From positions 186,001-250,000 of the forward strand of contig CAWIZJ010000057.1 of the NCBI GenBank assembly GCA_963840535.1: DNA of 64,000 nucleotides, given 5' to 3'. A program made the translations under genes and the position numbers. The DNA is from VAZQ01 sp963840535 (GTDB lineage: Bacteria; Pseudomonadota; Alphaproteobacteria; Rhizobiales; Xanthobacteraceae). Below the pieces are notes generated by a model. It made no database searches, was not told the DNA's origin, and was given only the letters and a program-made list of their open reading frames with translations. This document shows, one piece after another, positions 1-9,865 of this stretch; the first letter of the stretch is position 1; every line of letters begins with the position of its first letter.

Positions 1-940
1 GCCCGATTACGACCCCAACAATCCGCGCGAGGCGCTCGACCCGACCCGCATCAACCGCCTCACCACCGGCGTGTTCGAGATGGGCTCGACCTTCAAGGCA
101 CTCACGGTGGCTATGGCGCTCGACTCCGGAAAGATCACGCTCAAGTCCTCGTTCGATGCCCGCTTTCCGTTGCAATACGGCAAGCACACCATTCACGATT
201 TTCATGCTCAGAATCGCATCCTCACGGTGCCCGAGATCTTCACCTATTCCTCGAACATCGGCACGGCCCGCATGGCGCTCAGTCTCGGGGTGGAGCACCA
301 TAAGACGTTCCTCAGGAAGATGGGTCAGCTCGATCGGCTGCGCACCGAGCTGCCGGAAAGCGCAGAGCCGCTGGTGCCCCGGCGCTGGGGAGAGCTCAAC
401 ACCGTGACCATCGCTTTCGGTCACGGACTTTCGGTCGCCCCGCTGCAGGCGATGATGGCATTCGGCGCATTGATGAACGGCGGCCATCTCATTCCGCCCA
501 CCTTCCTCAAGCGCACGCAGGACGAAGCGATGGCGCTCTCGCGCCGGGTGGTGAAGCCCGAGACCAGCGAGAAAATGCGCTATCTGATGCGCCTCAATGT
601 AGAGAAGGGCACCGCCACCAGGGCCGACGTGAAGGGATATTACGTCGGCGGCAAAACCGGCACCTCCGAGAAGGTGGTCGCTGGCCGCTACTCCAAGACC
701 AAGGTGCTCACCGCTTTTACCGCCGTTCTGCCGGCCGACCAGCCGCGCTATGCGTTGCTGATCATGCTCGACGAGCCGCAGGGGATTGCGGAAACCCATC
801 GCTATGCCACGTCGGGCTGGAACGCCGTGCCGGTTGGGGGAGCCGTGATCGGCCGCATTGCGCCCTTGCTCGGCCTCGAACCGCGTTTCGATCTCCTTCC
901 CGCCGACAGGCTGATCCTGGCAAGCGCCGGCGGACGTTGA
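1..940 (+). CDS. ftsI: Division-specific penicillin-binding protein 3, C-terminal part (partial)
   Basis: Class B transpeptidase that cross-links septal peptidoglycan in the divisome. The 5' end is cut by the window edge, and the frame is open from base 2. All three penicillin-binding signatures are visible: S-T-F-K with the nucleophile Ser codon at 86-88 and the Lys codon at 95-97; the S-x-N motif in the run YSSN near 245-256; and K-T-G in GGKTGTSEK near 650-661. The N-terminal membrane anchor and dimerisation domain lie outside the window. It stops at TGA 938-940, about 207 bp before murE, the usual order in dcw clusters. No frame breaks are seen here. The identification is very secure from the motifs and context. 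Confidence 0.95.
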   Translation, partial: PDYDPNNPREALDPTRINRLTTGVFEMGSTFKALTVAMALDSGKITLKSSFDARFPLQYGKHTIHDFHAQNRILTVPEIFTYSSNIGTARMALSLGVEHHKTFLRKMGQLDRLRTELPESAEPLVPRRWGELNTVTIAFGHGLSVAPLQAMMAFGALMNGGHLIPPTFLKRTQDEAMALSRRVVKPETSEKMRYLMRLNVEKGTATRADVKGYYVGGKTGTSEKVVAGRYSKTKVLTAFTAVLPADQPRYALLIMLDEPQGIAETHRYATSGWNAVPVGGAVIGRIAPLLGLEPRFDLLPADRLILASAGGR

Positions 941-1147
941 CCTAGACGACGGCTGCCGGGAGTCGCGGCCGAGACGCGGCCGGCTGCGGGCAAGTCCTCT
1001 CCTGCGTCGGTCCCTGCTTGCACGATCGGGTGCCTCTCGGAGAATGCAAATGAACCCTGCATTGCAAGCGATCGCGCAAGACTGCCGATCAGTCATCGCT
1101 TGGTGGACGCTGCCGTCGAAACAGGAGTAAACCGGCCCCTGGACGCC

Positions 1148-2602
1148 ATGAAGCTCGCCGATCTCCTACCTGCGGATGCCGTCAGCGATGCGCGCTTCGC
1201 CGCGCTCGATGTGACCGGGGTCAGCGCGGACAGCCGCGCCATCAGGCCGGGCAACCTGTTCGTGGCGATGGCCGGTGCCAAGGACGACGGTCTTCGCTTC
1301 GTCGGCAAGGCGATCGAGTCCGGCGCGGCGGCGGTCATGGCGGAGCGCCCTCCGCCGAACCCGCTACCCGCGGGGGTCGCCTTCGTCATGGTCGGCAATG
1401 CGCGCCGGGCCTTGGCGCTGGCGGCGGCGAAGCTGTTTCCCCGACAGCCGCAGGTGATCGCGGCCATCACCGGCACCAGCGGGAAGACCTCGGTCGCAGC
1501 GTTCACGCGTCAGATCTGGGCCTCGCTGGGAACGAGCGCGGCGAGCATCGGGACCGTTGGCCTCGTCACGCCGATGCGCGAGATCTACGGCTCGCTCACC
1601 ACGCCGGACCCGGTTGCGCTGCATCGCGTGCTCGACGCGCTCGCCGGCGAGGGCGTAACGCATCTCGCGATCGAGGCCTCCTCGCACGGGCTCGACCAAT
1701 ATCGTCTCGATGGCGTGCGGCTGGCGGCCGGCGCCTTCACCAATCTCAGCCGCGATCATCTCGACTATCACCCGACGCTCGAAGCTTACCTGGGCGCCAA
1801 GCTGCGGCTGTTCACGGAGTTGATCGAAGCAGGTGGTGCGGCCGTGATCGCCGCCGATTACGAGCACGCCGCCGCAGTCGTGGCGGCCGCGAACGAACGC
1901 CGGTTGCGGCTCGTGACCGTCGGGCGACGCGGCGAGAGCATTCGCCTCCTCAATGCCGGGATCGATGGCTTCGCCCAGGTGCTCGAGCTTGTCCATGCCG
2001 ACACCGAGCATGTGGTGCGCCTGCCGTTGCCCGGCGCCTTTCAGGTCGAGAATGCACTGGTGGCGGCGGGCATCGCCATCGCCACCGGCAGCGAGCCAGC
2101 CGCCGCGCTATCGGCGCTCTCTGCACTCAAAGGCGCGAAGGGTCGGCTCGAACTCGTGGGCGAGCGCAATGGCGCGCCAATTTTCGTCGACTATGCTCAC
2201 AAGCCCGACGCCCTCGCCAAGGCGCTCGAGGCGCTGCGGCCGTACGTCGCCAATCGACTCGTCGTGGTGTTCGGCTGCGGCGGCGACCGTGACGCCGGCA
2301 AGCGTCCGATGATGGGAGCGATCGCCGCGCGCATGGCCGATCGCGTGGTCGTGACCGACGACAACCCCCGCAGCGAGAACCCGGCGGCGGTCCGCGCCGC
2401 GATCATTGCAGCTGCGCCCAGCGCACTCGAGATTGGCGACCGTCGCGAGGCTATTGTCCGATCGATCGCCGCGCTCGACCGCGGCGACGTACTGCTGATC
2501 GCCGGTAAGGGTCATGAAAGCGGCCAAATCATAGGCAATCAGGTGCTCCCGTTCAGCGACCACGAGGCGGTCGCCGCTGCGCTCGAGGGGAGGGTGGCAT
2601 GA
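1148..2602 (+). CDS. murE: UDP-MurNAc-tripeptide synthetase (meso-DAP adding)
   Basis: Cytoplasmic Mur ligase that adds meso-diaminopimelate to UDP-MurNAc-L-Ala-D-Glu using ATP. The ATP loop reads GTSGKT (about residues 109-114), the central domain follows, and the C-terminal domain carries DDNPR, the motif that marks meso-DAP specificity. I chose ATG 1148 because the protein then begins MKLADLL, as in relatives. In-frame TTG 1100 and GTG 1103 lie upstream, and a GGAG at about 1124 sits too far from 1148 to decide. The stop overlaps the murF start by ATGA (2599-2602), so translation is coupled. Length 484 aa is normal. Confidence 0.95.
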   Translation: MKLADLLPADAVSDARFAALDVTGVSADSRAIRPGNLFVAMAGAKDDGLRFVGKAIESGAAAVMAERPPPNPLPAGVAFVMVGNARRALALAAAKLFPRQPQVIAAITGTSGKTSVAAFTRQIWASLGTSAASIGTVGLVTPMREIYGSLTTPDPVALHRVLDALAGEGVTHLAIEASSHGLDQYRLDGVRLAAGAFTNLSRDHLDYHPTLEAYLGAKLRLFTELIEAGGAAVIAADYEHAAAVVAAANERRLRLVTVGRRGESIRLLNAGIDGFAQVLELVHADTEHVVRLPLPGAFQVENALVAAGIAIATGSEPAAALSALSALKGAKGRLELVGERNGAPIFVDYAHKPDALAKALEALRPYVANRLVVVFGCGGDRDAGKRPMMGAIAARMADRVVVTDDNPRSENPAAVRAAIIAAAPSALEIGDRREAIVRSIAALDRGDVLLIAGKGHESGQIIGNQVLPFSDHEAVAAALEGRVA

Positions 2603-4056
2603 CCGATCGGCCACTCTGGACCGTCGAGGCGATGGCGGCTGCGATGCGCGCACGGCGTGCCGGGCCGCTGCCGGCGTCGGTGTCGGGCATCTCGATCGAT
2701 ACGCGCACGATCACTCGCGGCGAAGCGTTCTTCGCCATCAAGGGCGATAGCCGCGACGGTCACGAATTCGTTCCCGCAGCATTGCGGTCCGGCGCAGGGT
2801 TGGCGATCGTCGCCACCGACAAGTGCGCGACCTTTCCGCGGGATGCGCCGCTGCTCGTGGTTCGCGACGTCCTCGACGGCTTGCGCGATCTCGCTCGTAC
2901 GGCGCGTGCACGTACGCACGCGAGGATCGTGGGCGTCACGGGTTCGGTCGGCAAGACCGGAACCAAGGAGGCGCTGCGGCTGACGCTGTCCAAGGACGGT
3001 GAGACTCACGCCTCGGTCGCGTCCTACAACAATCATTGGGGGGTGCCGCTGTCGCTCGCACGCTGCCCGGAGAGTGCGCGCTATGCCGTGTTCGAGATGG
3101 GCATGAACCATGCCGGCGAAATCGCGCCGCTCGCCCGCCTGGCGCGGCCGCAGGTGGCGATTGTAACCGCGATCGAGCCGGTGCATCTCGAATTCTTCGA
3201 CTCGCTGGAAGCAATCGCCGACGCCAAGGCCGAGATCTTTCTCGGGCTCGAGAGCGACGGAGCAGCGGTGATCAATCGCGACAATCCGCAGTTTGCCCAC
3301 CTCGAGCATCGTGCAAGGACCGCCGGCGTGAAGCGCATCGTCTCCTTCGGCGAACACGCACACGCCGATGCGCGCCTGGTCAAGTGCTCGCTGCAGGCGG
3401 ACAATTCCACCGTGCAGGCCAGCATTCTCGGCAGCGACGTCACCTACAAACTGGGCGCACCAGGTCGACACCTGGTGTTGAATTCGCTGGCGGTGCTGGC
3501 AACGGTTTCCCTGCTCGGCGCCGATCTGGCGCTCGCAGCACTTGCGCTCACGTCGCTCGCTCCCGCCGGCGGGCGAGGCGCGCGCATCAAGCTCGAGGTC
3601 GCGGGCGGCCCGGTCATGCTGATCGACGAGAGCTACAATGCCAATCCGGCCTCGATGCGCGCGGCGCTGGCTCTGCTCGGCCAGGCCGACGTCGGCACGC
3701 GAGGGCGGCGCATCGCGGTCTTGGGCGACATGCTCGAGCTCGGGCCGCGCGGGCCCGACCTGCATCGCGGCCTCGCCGATACCATCGTCGCCCACCGGAT
3801 CGACCTCGTCTTCTGCACCGGCCCGCTGATGCGGGCGCTGTGGGAGGCCCTTCCCGCGAGCCGCCGCGGGGTCTATGCCGAGACCTCAGCGGCACTGGAG
3901 CCGCACGTGCTCGCAGCCCTGCAACCCGGTGATGCGATCATGGTGAAGGGCTCGCTCGGCTCGCGGATGGCACCGATCGTGAAGGCCCTCGCAAGCCGCT
4001 ATCGGCGCGAGGCGCCGCCCGCGCCGGCCATCCAATTCTCAACCATGGATGGCTGA
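2599..4056 (+). CDS. murF: UDP-MurNAc-tripeptide--D-Ala-D-Ala ligase
   Basis: Adds D-Ala-D-Ala to UDP-MurNAc-tripeptide, the last cytoplasmic step before the lipid stage. The ATP loop is GSVGKTGTKE (about residues 115-124), slightly unusual in having G where TTT-K is common. The EMGMNHAGEI stretch typical of MurF follows near residue 170, and the C-terminal ligase domain starts near 330 (ESYNANPASM). Length 485 aa is normal. It overlaps murE by ATGA and is separated from mraY by only three bases. The frame is intact throughout. Confidence 0.95.
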   Translation: MTDRPLWTVEAMAAAMRARRAGPLPASVSGISIDTRTITRGEAFFAIKGDSRDGHEFVPAALRSGAGLAIVATDKCATFPRDAPLLVVRDVLDGLRDLARTARARTHARIVGVTGSVGKTGTKEALRLTLSKDGETHASVASYNNHWGVPLSLARCPESARYAVFEMGMNHAGEIAPLARLARPQVAIVTAIEPVHLEFFDSLEAIADAKAEIFLGLESDGAAVINRDNPQFAHLEHRARTAGVKRIVSFGEHAHADARLVKCSLQADNSTVQASILGSDVTYKLGAPGRHLVLNSLAVLATVSLLGADLALAALALTSLAPAGGRGARIKLEVAGGPVMLIDESYNANPASMRAALALLGQADVGTRGRRIAVLGDMLELGPRGPDLHRGLADTIVAHRIDLVFCTGPLMRALWEALPASRRGVYAETSAALEPHVLAALQPGDAIMVKGSLGSRMAPIVKALASRYRREAPPAPAIQFSTMDG

Positions 4057-4059
4057 TCA

Positions 4060-5145
4060 GTGCTCTATTGGCTCTCCGCATTCTCCGACACCTTCGGGCC
4101 GCTCAACGTGCTGCGCTACATCACGTTCCGCACCGGTGGTGCGATGATGACCGCGCTCGTGTTCGTGTTCCTGTTCGGTCCGTGGATTATCGACCATCTG
4201 CGGCTGAGGCAAGGCAAGGGTCAGCCGATCCGTGCCGATGGGCCGCAGTCGCATCTCGTGACCAAGAAAGGCACCCCCACGATGGGCGGGCTGATGATCC
4301 TCTTCGGGATTGTCGGCGCAACGCTGTTGTGGGCGAATTTGGCGAACCGTTATGTATGGATCGTGCTGGGGGTCACGCTGACTTTCGGAGCGATCGGCTT
4401 CTATGACGACTTTCTCAAAGTCACCAAGCAGACCCATGCCGGTGTCTCGGGAAAGGTGCGTTTCGTCGTCGAGGTGCTGATCGCTGCGGCAGCGTGCTAT
4501 TTCATCTCCACCCTTGGGCGGCAGCCGTTCGCGAGCTCGCTCACGTTCCCATTCTTCAAGGAATTGATCCTGCCGCTCGGTTGGTTCTTCGTTGTGTTCG
4601 GCAGCTTCGTGATCGTCGGTGCCGGCAACGCGGTGAACCTGACCGACGGACTCGATGGCCTGGCCATCGTGCCGGTCATGATCGCTGCTGCCTGCTTCGG
4701 CATCTTCGCCTGGGTGGTCGGCAATGCTGTATTCGCCGATTATCTGCAGCTCCACTTCGTGTCCGGCACCGGCGAGCTCGCGGTGTTATGTGGCGCCGTG
4801 ATCGGCGCCGGAATCGGCTTTCTGTGGTTCAATGCGCCTCCGGCCTCGATCTTCATGGGCGATACCGGCTCGCTCGCGCTCGGCGGCATGTTGGGAACCA
4901 TCGCAGTGGCGACCAAGCAGGAGATCGTTCTGGGTATCGTCGGTGGGCTGTTCGTGCTCGAAGCCGTTTCGGTGATCGTGCAGGTGGTTTCTTACAAGCT
5001 TACAGGAAAGCGTGTGTTCAGGATGGCGCCGCTCCACCATCACTTCGAGCAGAAAGGGTGGACCGAGCCGCAAATCGTAATCCGTTTTTGGATCATCTCG
5101 GTGGTGTTGGCGCTCGCTGGGCTTTCGACTTTGAAATTGAGATGA
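4060..5145 (+). CDS. mraY: Phospho-N-acetylmuramoyl-pentapeptide transferase
   Basis: Integral inner-membrane enzyme that transfers phospho-MurNAc-pentapeptide to undecaprenyl phosphate, making lipid I. The start is GTG 4060, immediately after murF. About ten hydrophobic helices are visible. Signature loops include KKGTPTMGG, the acidic NLTDGLDGL, FMGDTGSLALGG and the HHHFE motif near the C-terminus. Length 361 aa is typical. Its TGA overlaps the murD ATG (5142-5145). The sequence is intact. Confidence 0.96.
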   Translation: MLYWLSAFSDTFGPLNVLRYITFRTGGAMMTALVFVFLFGPWIIDHLRLRQGKGQPIRADGPQSHLVTKKGTPTMGGLMILFGIVGATLLWANLANRYVWIVLGVTLTFGAIGFYDDFLKVTKQTHAGVSGKVRFVVEVLIAAAACYFISTLGRQPFASSLTFPFFKELILPLGWFFVVFGSFVIVGAGNAVNLTDGLDGLAIVPVMIAAACFGIFAWVVGNAVFADYLQLHFVSGTGELAVLCGAVIGAGIGFLWFNAPPASIFMGDTGSLALGGMLGTIAVATKQEIVLGIVGGLFVLEAVSVIVQVVSYKLTGKRVFRMAPLHHHFEQKGWTEPQIVIRFWIISVVLALAGLSTLKLR

Positions 5146-6548
5146 TCCCGATAACCGCCTTCGCCGGAAGGAAGGTCGCCGTTTTCGGTCTCGGCGGCTC
5201 CGGGCTGGCCAGCGCCAGCGCGCTCCTTCAGGGCGGTGCCGACGTGGTCTGCTGGGACGACGATACCGATTCGCTTGCCAAGGCCGCAGCTGCCGGCATG
5301 CCGACCGCCGACCTGCGTCATGTCGATTGGGCGAGTATCTCCGCGCTGGTGCTCGCGCCCGGGGTGCCGCTCACGCATCCGGCGCCGCACTGGTCGGTCG
5401 GACGCGCGCATGCCGCGGCGGTCGAGGTCATCGGCGACATAGAGCTGTTCTGCCGCGAACGCCGTCGCCAGGCCCCCGCCTCCCCCTTCGTGGCCATCAC
5501 CGGAACCAACGGCAAGTCGACCACTACCGCCCTCACGGCTCATCTCGTTCGCACGGCCGGTCACGACGTCCAGGTCGGTGGCAATATCGGGACTGCCATC
5601 CTTTCGCTCGAGCCCCCGCGCGAGGGCCGCGTGCACGTGATCGAGATCTCGTCCTATCAGGTCGACCTTGCCCCGACGCTCGATCCGTCGGTGGGTGTTC
5701 TCATCAACATTGCAGAGGACCACCTCGATCGCCACGGGACATTGCCCCATTATGCGGCGGTGAAGGAGCGGCTGGTCGCCGGAGTGCAGGAGAAGCGGTA
5801 CCGCGATCGTCGGGCGTCGACGACAATTGGTGTGCTGCGGCTGCCGACCGCATCGAGCGTACGGGCAAGCGGCTCTTGCGTGTCTCCGCGCGCCGGCCGC
5901 TGCCCGATGGGCTTCTATGTGGAGGCTGGCCGGATCATGCTCGCATCGGGGGGCAGTGCGCGCATGATCGCCCACCTCGGCGGCATCGGCTCGCTGCGCG
6001 GCGTGCACAATGCGCAAAACGCTGCCTGTGCCGCAGGTGCGGCGCTGGCGCTCGGGCTCTCGCCGTCGCTGATCCAAAATGGCCTGGTTTCGTTTCCAGG
6101 CCTTGCGCACCGGATGGAGCAGGTCGGACGCAAGGGCCGTGTGCTGTTCGTCAACGACTCCAAAGCGACCAATGCCGATTCGGCCGCGCAGGCGCTTGCG
6201 TGCTTCTCCGACATCTTCTGGATTGCCGGCGGCAGGCCGAAGAGCGGTGGAATTGCCTCGCTCCGGGGATTCTTTCCGCGCATCCGAAAGGCCTATCTGA
6301 TCGGCGAGGCGGCGGCCGGTTTTTCCGCGGAGCTCGAGGGTCGCGTTGCGCATGTCGTTGCCGGGACGCTGGACCGAGCCATCGAGCTTGCGGCTCGCGA
6401 TGCCAGTGCCGCTGACGTCCCCGAGCCGGTCGTCCTGTTGTCGCCCGCCTGCGCCTCGTTCGACCAGTATCGAAATTTCGAGGTGCGTGGTGACAGGTTC
6501 AAGGAGTTGGTTCTCGGCCTGCCGGATCTCGTAAGAGCGACGCAATGA
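5142..6548 (+). CDS. murD: UDP-MurNAc-L-Ala--D-Glu ligase (three local +1 frame breaks)
   Basis: Adds D-glutamate to UDP-MurNAc-L-Ala in the cytoplasm. It has an N-terminal Rossmann motif GLGGSGLAS, the ATP loop GTNGKSTTT near residue 125, and the C-terminal NDSKATNADS and SPACASFDQY signatures. The written frame is open throughout, but residues from about 219 to 257 do not look like MurD. The expected residues (GTAIVG, then VDDNWC and the stretch to PLPDG) appear in the other two frames. Extra bases at about 5796, 5815 and 5912 explain this, and after the third the frame returns. Removing three bases gives a normal MurD of about 467 aa. Start ATG overlaps the mraY stop. Confidence 0.92.
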   Translation: MIPITAFAGRKVAVFGLGGSGLASASALLQGGADVVCWDDDTDSLAKAAAAGMPTADLRHVDWASISALVLAPGVPLTHPAPHWSVGRAHAAAVEVIGDIELFCRERRRQAPASPFVAITGTNGKSTTTALTAHLVRTAGHDVQVGGNIGTAILSLEPPREGRVHVIEISSYQVDLAPTLDPSVGVLINIAEDHLDRHGTLPHYAAVKERLVAGVQEKRYRDRRASTTIGVLRLPTASSVRASGSCVSPRAGRCPMGFYVEAGRIMLASGGSARMIAHLGGIGSLRGVHNAQNAACAAGAALALGLSPSLIQNGLVSFPGLAHRMEQVGRKGRVLFVNDSKATNADSAAQALACFSDIFWIAGGRPKSGGIASLRGFFPRIRKAYLIGEAAAGFSAELEGRVAHVVAGTLDRAIELAARDASAADVPEPVVLLSPACASFDQYRNFEVRGDRFKELVLGLPDLVRATQ

Positions 6549-6652
6549 GGACGACCGGCGAAACCGCCTCGACGCCCAACCCTTGCATTGAACCGAGCGA
6601 GCTTCCCGCATCTGTCGGCGAGCCGTTCGACGCGTGACCAACGACGCATGAC

Positions 6653-7465
6653 ATGAGCGCGGCAACTCTACACGTCGTTTTTTCCGACAGTGCGGCCGCT
6701 TTGCTCCGGCCGGCGCTCAGAAAGGTCGACCGCTGGGGTCGAGTCCTCACATTCCCGGATGACCTCGGATTTGGTCCGATCGATCCGCCCGATCCGCAAG
6801 CCCGCCTGTTCTGGATGAAGCAACAACTCGGCGCCTTCGCTGAGGGTTGGGATCGGTTGCCGGCAAAGGCCAATGCCTTCTGGTCCATCGCGCTCGCACC
6901 TCCCGGCCGCGTCGTGGTGTGGGTGTCGAGACGGACGGTGATGGAATACGCCGGGTTCCTCGAATGGATCTGGCGGCTCGGCCAACAGGCCTACAGCGTG
7001 GTAGATTTGACCGACGTCGAGACCGAATGGCGCGTGCCGGACGGAACCATCCGCACTGACCGGGTGACGAGCCTGGGGCTGCTGGAGCCGGATCAGATCG
7101 AGATCAACCGGTTCCTGAGCCGTGCCTGGCCGCTACCGGCCGCGTTGCGGGAGCGCTATCTCCGAATGTGGCGACAATTGCGGGAGGAGAATTCGGCTCT
7201 TCGCATTATCCGAGGCGAACGACTGCAGTCGGCTCCACTATGGCACTTCGACCAGATCGTCCTGTCCTGTGCGTCCGCTCAGTGGCTCACGGTCGCCCGG
7301 GTGGTTGGCCAGGCGTTGGTCGAAGCGTGGGATGACGAGGGGGTTCAGACCTGCGACGTCGTCCTCGCCGGACGCACCCGGGCCCTGGTGGACGCCGGAC
7401 AGCTCGAATACCACGGAGACCTCGCCGACTGGCTGCAGTGCGAAGTCCGATTGCCGCAGAGATAG
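6653..7465 (+). CDS. DUF1835/DUF3658-type protein inside the dcw cluster
   Basis: A 270-aa soluble protein with no signal peptide or membrane segment. The N-terminus (LHVVFSDSAAALL, then FPDDLGFGPID near residue 40) resembles the DUF1835 family. The C-terminal 100 residues resemble DUF3658, which usually accompanies it. The molecular function of these families is not established. It lies between murD (104 bp upstream) and ftsW (130 bp downstream), on the same strand but without the tight overlaps of its neighbours, so it looks like a guest in the cluster. I do not infer a wall function from position alone. The family call is by eye. Confidence 0.7.
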   Translation: MSAATLHVVFSDSAAALLRPALRKVDRWGRVLTFPDDLGFGPIDPPDPQARLFWMKQQLGAFAEGWDRLPAKANAFWSIALAPPGRVVVWVSRRTVMEYAGFLEWIWRLGQQAYSVVDLTDVETEWRVPDGTIRTDRVTSLGLLEPDQIEINRFLSRAWPLPAALRERYLRMWRQLREENSALRIIRGERLQSAPLWHFDQIVLSCASAQWLTVARVVGQALVEAWDDEGVQTCDVVLAGRTRALVDAGQLEYHGDLADWLQCEVRLPQR

Positions 7466-7594
7466 AAGGTGATGCCCGAGCATCGTTAACGTTCTCTCAA
7501 CCAGCCACATGCACGACTGGGTCGGTTTCGGTTGTTTTCCGGCGAACCGGCCTGAGCGTGTCCGCAACAGCGCCGGCTCGTCGAGGGGGGATCG

Positions 7595-8749
7595 ATGGTC
7601 TCGCGTATCGAGCGCACGCTCTTTGCGGGGTGGTGGTGGACGGTTGACCGGTCGCTGCTGGTGGCGCTACTCACGCTGATGCTCGGCGGGATCGTGCTCT
7701 CCCTCGCGGCAAGCCCGCCTGTGGCATCACGTCTCGGTCTCGAGCCGTTCTATTTCGTCAACCGGCACGTGCTCTATCTGATCCCTGCGCTCGCGGTGCT
7801 GCTGGCGACCTCGTTCCTGCCGGCGCGTCACATCCGACGCCTGGCGCTCATCGTGTTCGTGCTGAGCCTGATACTGGTCGCCGCCACCCTCCACTTCGGC
7901 GCCGAGGTGAAGGGAGCGCGGCGCTGGATCGTCCTTCTCGGCATCAATGTCCAGCCTTCGGAGTTTCTCAAGCCGGCATTCGTCATCCTTGTGGCGTGGC
8001 TGTTCGGCGAATCCGCCCGGCGCCCGGAAATGCCTGCAAACACCATTGCGCTTGCGCTTCTCCTGGTCGCCATCGCCGGTCTTGTGATGCAGCCGGACTT
8101 CGGGCAGACGATGCTGGTTGCGTTGGTCTGGAGCGCGTTGTTCTTCCTCGCGGGCATGCGCATCGTATGGGTGGCTGGCCTCGGTGCCGCCGCCGCCATC
8201 GGTCTGGTGAGCGCCTACCTGCTCATTCCGCACGTGGCGCGCCGCATCGAGCGATTCCGCGATCCTTCCTCCGGCGATACCTTCAACATCGACCAGGCGC
8301 TCGAATCCTTCTACCGCGGCGGCTGGTTCGGACGTGGTCCCGGCGAGGGAACCGTCAAGCGCATTCTGCCGGAGAGCCATACCGACTTCGTGTTCGCGGT
8401 CGCCGCCGAAGAATTCGGCATCGCGCTCTGCCTGGTGCTGGTCGCGCTTTTCATGTTCATCGTGGTGCGCGCTCTGCACCACGCGATCAGGGCCGAGGAT
8501 CCATTCGTGCGCTTCGCGGCATCGGGACTCGCCGTCTTGTTCGGGTTGCAGTCGGCGATCAACATGGCGGTCAACTTGCATCTCATGCCGGCCAAGGGCA
8601 TGACACTGCCGTTCATTTCGTATGGCGGCTCGTCCATGATCTCGCTTGCCTGGGGTATGGGTATGCTGCTCGCACTGACGCGCGAGCGGCCGCGCGCGGA
8701 GCTGTTGGCGAGCGAGGGTGAGCTCGTGCCCGCCGGGAGCCGGGCCTGA
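7595..8749 (+). CDS. ftsW: Septal peptidoglycan polymerase of the SEDS family
   Basis: Polytopic inner-membrane glycosyltransferase that polymerises septal glycan together with FtsI. It is 384 aa with about ten hydrophobic helices. The SEDS stretches GARRWI, QPSEFLKP, QPDFGQTM and the C-terminal PFISYGGSSMI are present. ATG 7595 is preceded by a strong GAGGGGGG at 7583-7590. The TGA shares its last base with the murG start (8749). The frame is intact. Confidence 0.96.
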   Translation: MVSRIERTLFAGWWWTVDRSLLVALLTLMLGGIVLSLAASPPVASRLGLEPFYFVNRHVLYLIPALAVLLATSFLPARHIRRLALIVFVLSLILVAATLHFGAEVKGARRWIVLLGINVQPSEFLKPAFVILVAWLFGESARRPEMPANTIALALLLVAIAGLVMQPDFGQTMLVALVWSALFFLAGMRIVWVAGLGAAAAIGLVSAYLLIPHVARRIERFRDPSSGDTFNIDQALESFYRGGWFGRGPGEGTVKRILPESHTDFVFAVAAEEFGIALCLVLVALFMFIVVRALHHAIRAEDPFVRFAASGLAVLFGLQSAINMAVNLHLMPAKGMTLPFISYGGSSMISLAWGMGMLLALTRERPRAELLASEGELVPAGSRA

Positions 8750-9865
8750 TGGATGCAGGCGGGCCTCCGCTCGTGCTGCTGGCCGCGGGCGGGACCGGCG
8801 GACATTTGTTTCCCGCCGAAGCGCTCGCCGAGGCGTTGGCGGGTCGCGGCTTGGTTGTCGATCTCGCAACCGATGATCGCGCCGAGCACTACGGTAAGAG
8901 TTTCCCGTCCCGCCACACCTATCTCATCTCGAGCGCCACTGTCCGCGGACGCGACCCGATCTCACTGGCACGCACCGGCGCCATGATCGGTTTCGGCACC
9001 ATCCAGGCATGGCGGCTCATCGGACGAATCGAGCCGGCCGCAGTCGTCGGCTTCGGCGGCTATCCGACCGTGCCGCCGGTGCTCGCCGCCACGCTGCGTG
9101 CAGTACCCACTCTGATCCACGAGCAGAACGCCGTGATGGGACGCGCCAACCGGCTGCTCGCGCCACGAGTCAATGCCATCGCGCTGGGCTTTGCCGGCGT
9201 GCTCGACCGCGAGCCCAAGCTCAAGGCGAAGGCGAGGCGCACCGGCAACCCGGTTCGCCCAGCGGTGGTTGCCGCCGCAACGACACCCTATGTCGCCCCC
9301 GAGACGACCGCACCGCTGCGGCTCGTGGTGTTCGGCGGTAGCCAAGGTGCCCGCATAATGGCCGACATCGTACCGCCTGCGGTCGAGCGGCTCGAGCCCT
9401 ATCTGCAGATGCGTCTGTCCATTGTGCAGCAGGCACGCGCCGAAGACGTCGAGCGGGTCAGGGAGATCTACGCGCGGGCGAAGGTCGCCGCCGAGGTGTC
9501 GCCGTTCTTTGCCGACCTTCCGAGCCGGATCGCGGGGGCACATCTCGTGGTGTCCCGTGCCGGCGCCTCGACAGTAGCCGAGCTGGCCGCGATCGGGCGA
9601 CCCGCAATTCTGGTGCCGCTACCCCACGCGCTCGATCAGGATCAATCCGCCAATGCCGGCGTGCTCGAACGCTCGGGCGGCGCGCTGCGCCTCGCGCAGG
9701 TTGATTTCACGCCCGCACGGCTGGCAGCCGAGATCAGCACGCTTGCCAGCGCGCCGCAAAAGCTCGTAGCAATGGCCACAGCCGCCCGCTCGCAAGGCAC
9801 CACCGACGCCGCCGAGCGGCTCGCCGATCTGGTGCGCGGCAATCATCGGAGGGAATCAGCCATGA
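8749..9865 (+). CDS. murG: UDP-GlcNAc transferase making lipid II; stop codon lost by a frame break
   Basis: Peripheral membrane glycosyltransferase that converts lipid I to lipid II. It starts at ATG 8749. The GGTGGHLFPAEALAE loop, GFGGYPT, HEQNAVMGRANR, and the donor-site SRAGASTVAELAAIGRPAILVP region (in parts) are all present. As written there is no stop, and the frame runs directly into murC. A TGA at 9863-9865 in the +1 frame would overlap the murC ATG exactly as at other junctions here. A single extra base just upstream (around 9830-9860) is the simplest explanation. The end given assumes that correction. Function is secure and the 3' end is inferred. Confidence 0.9.
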
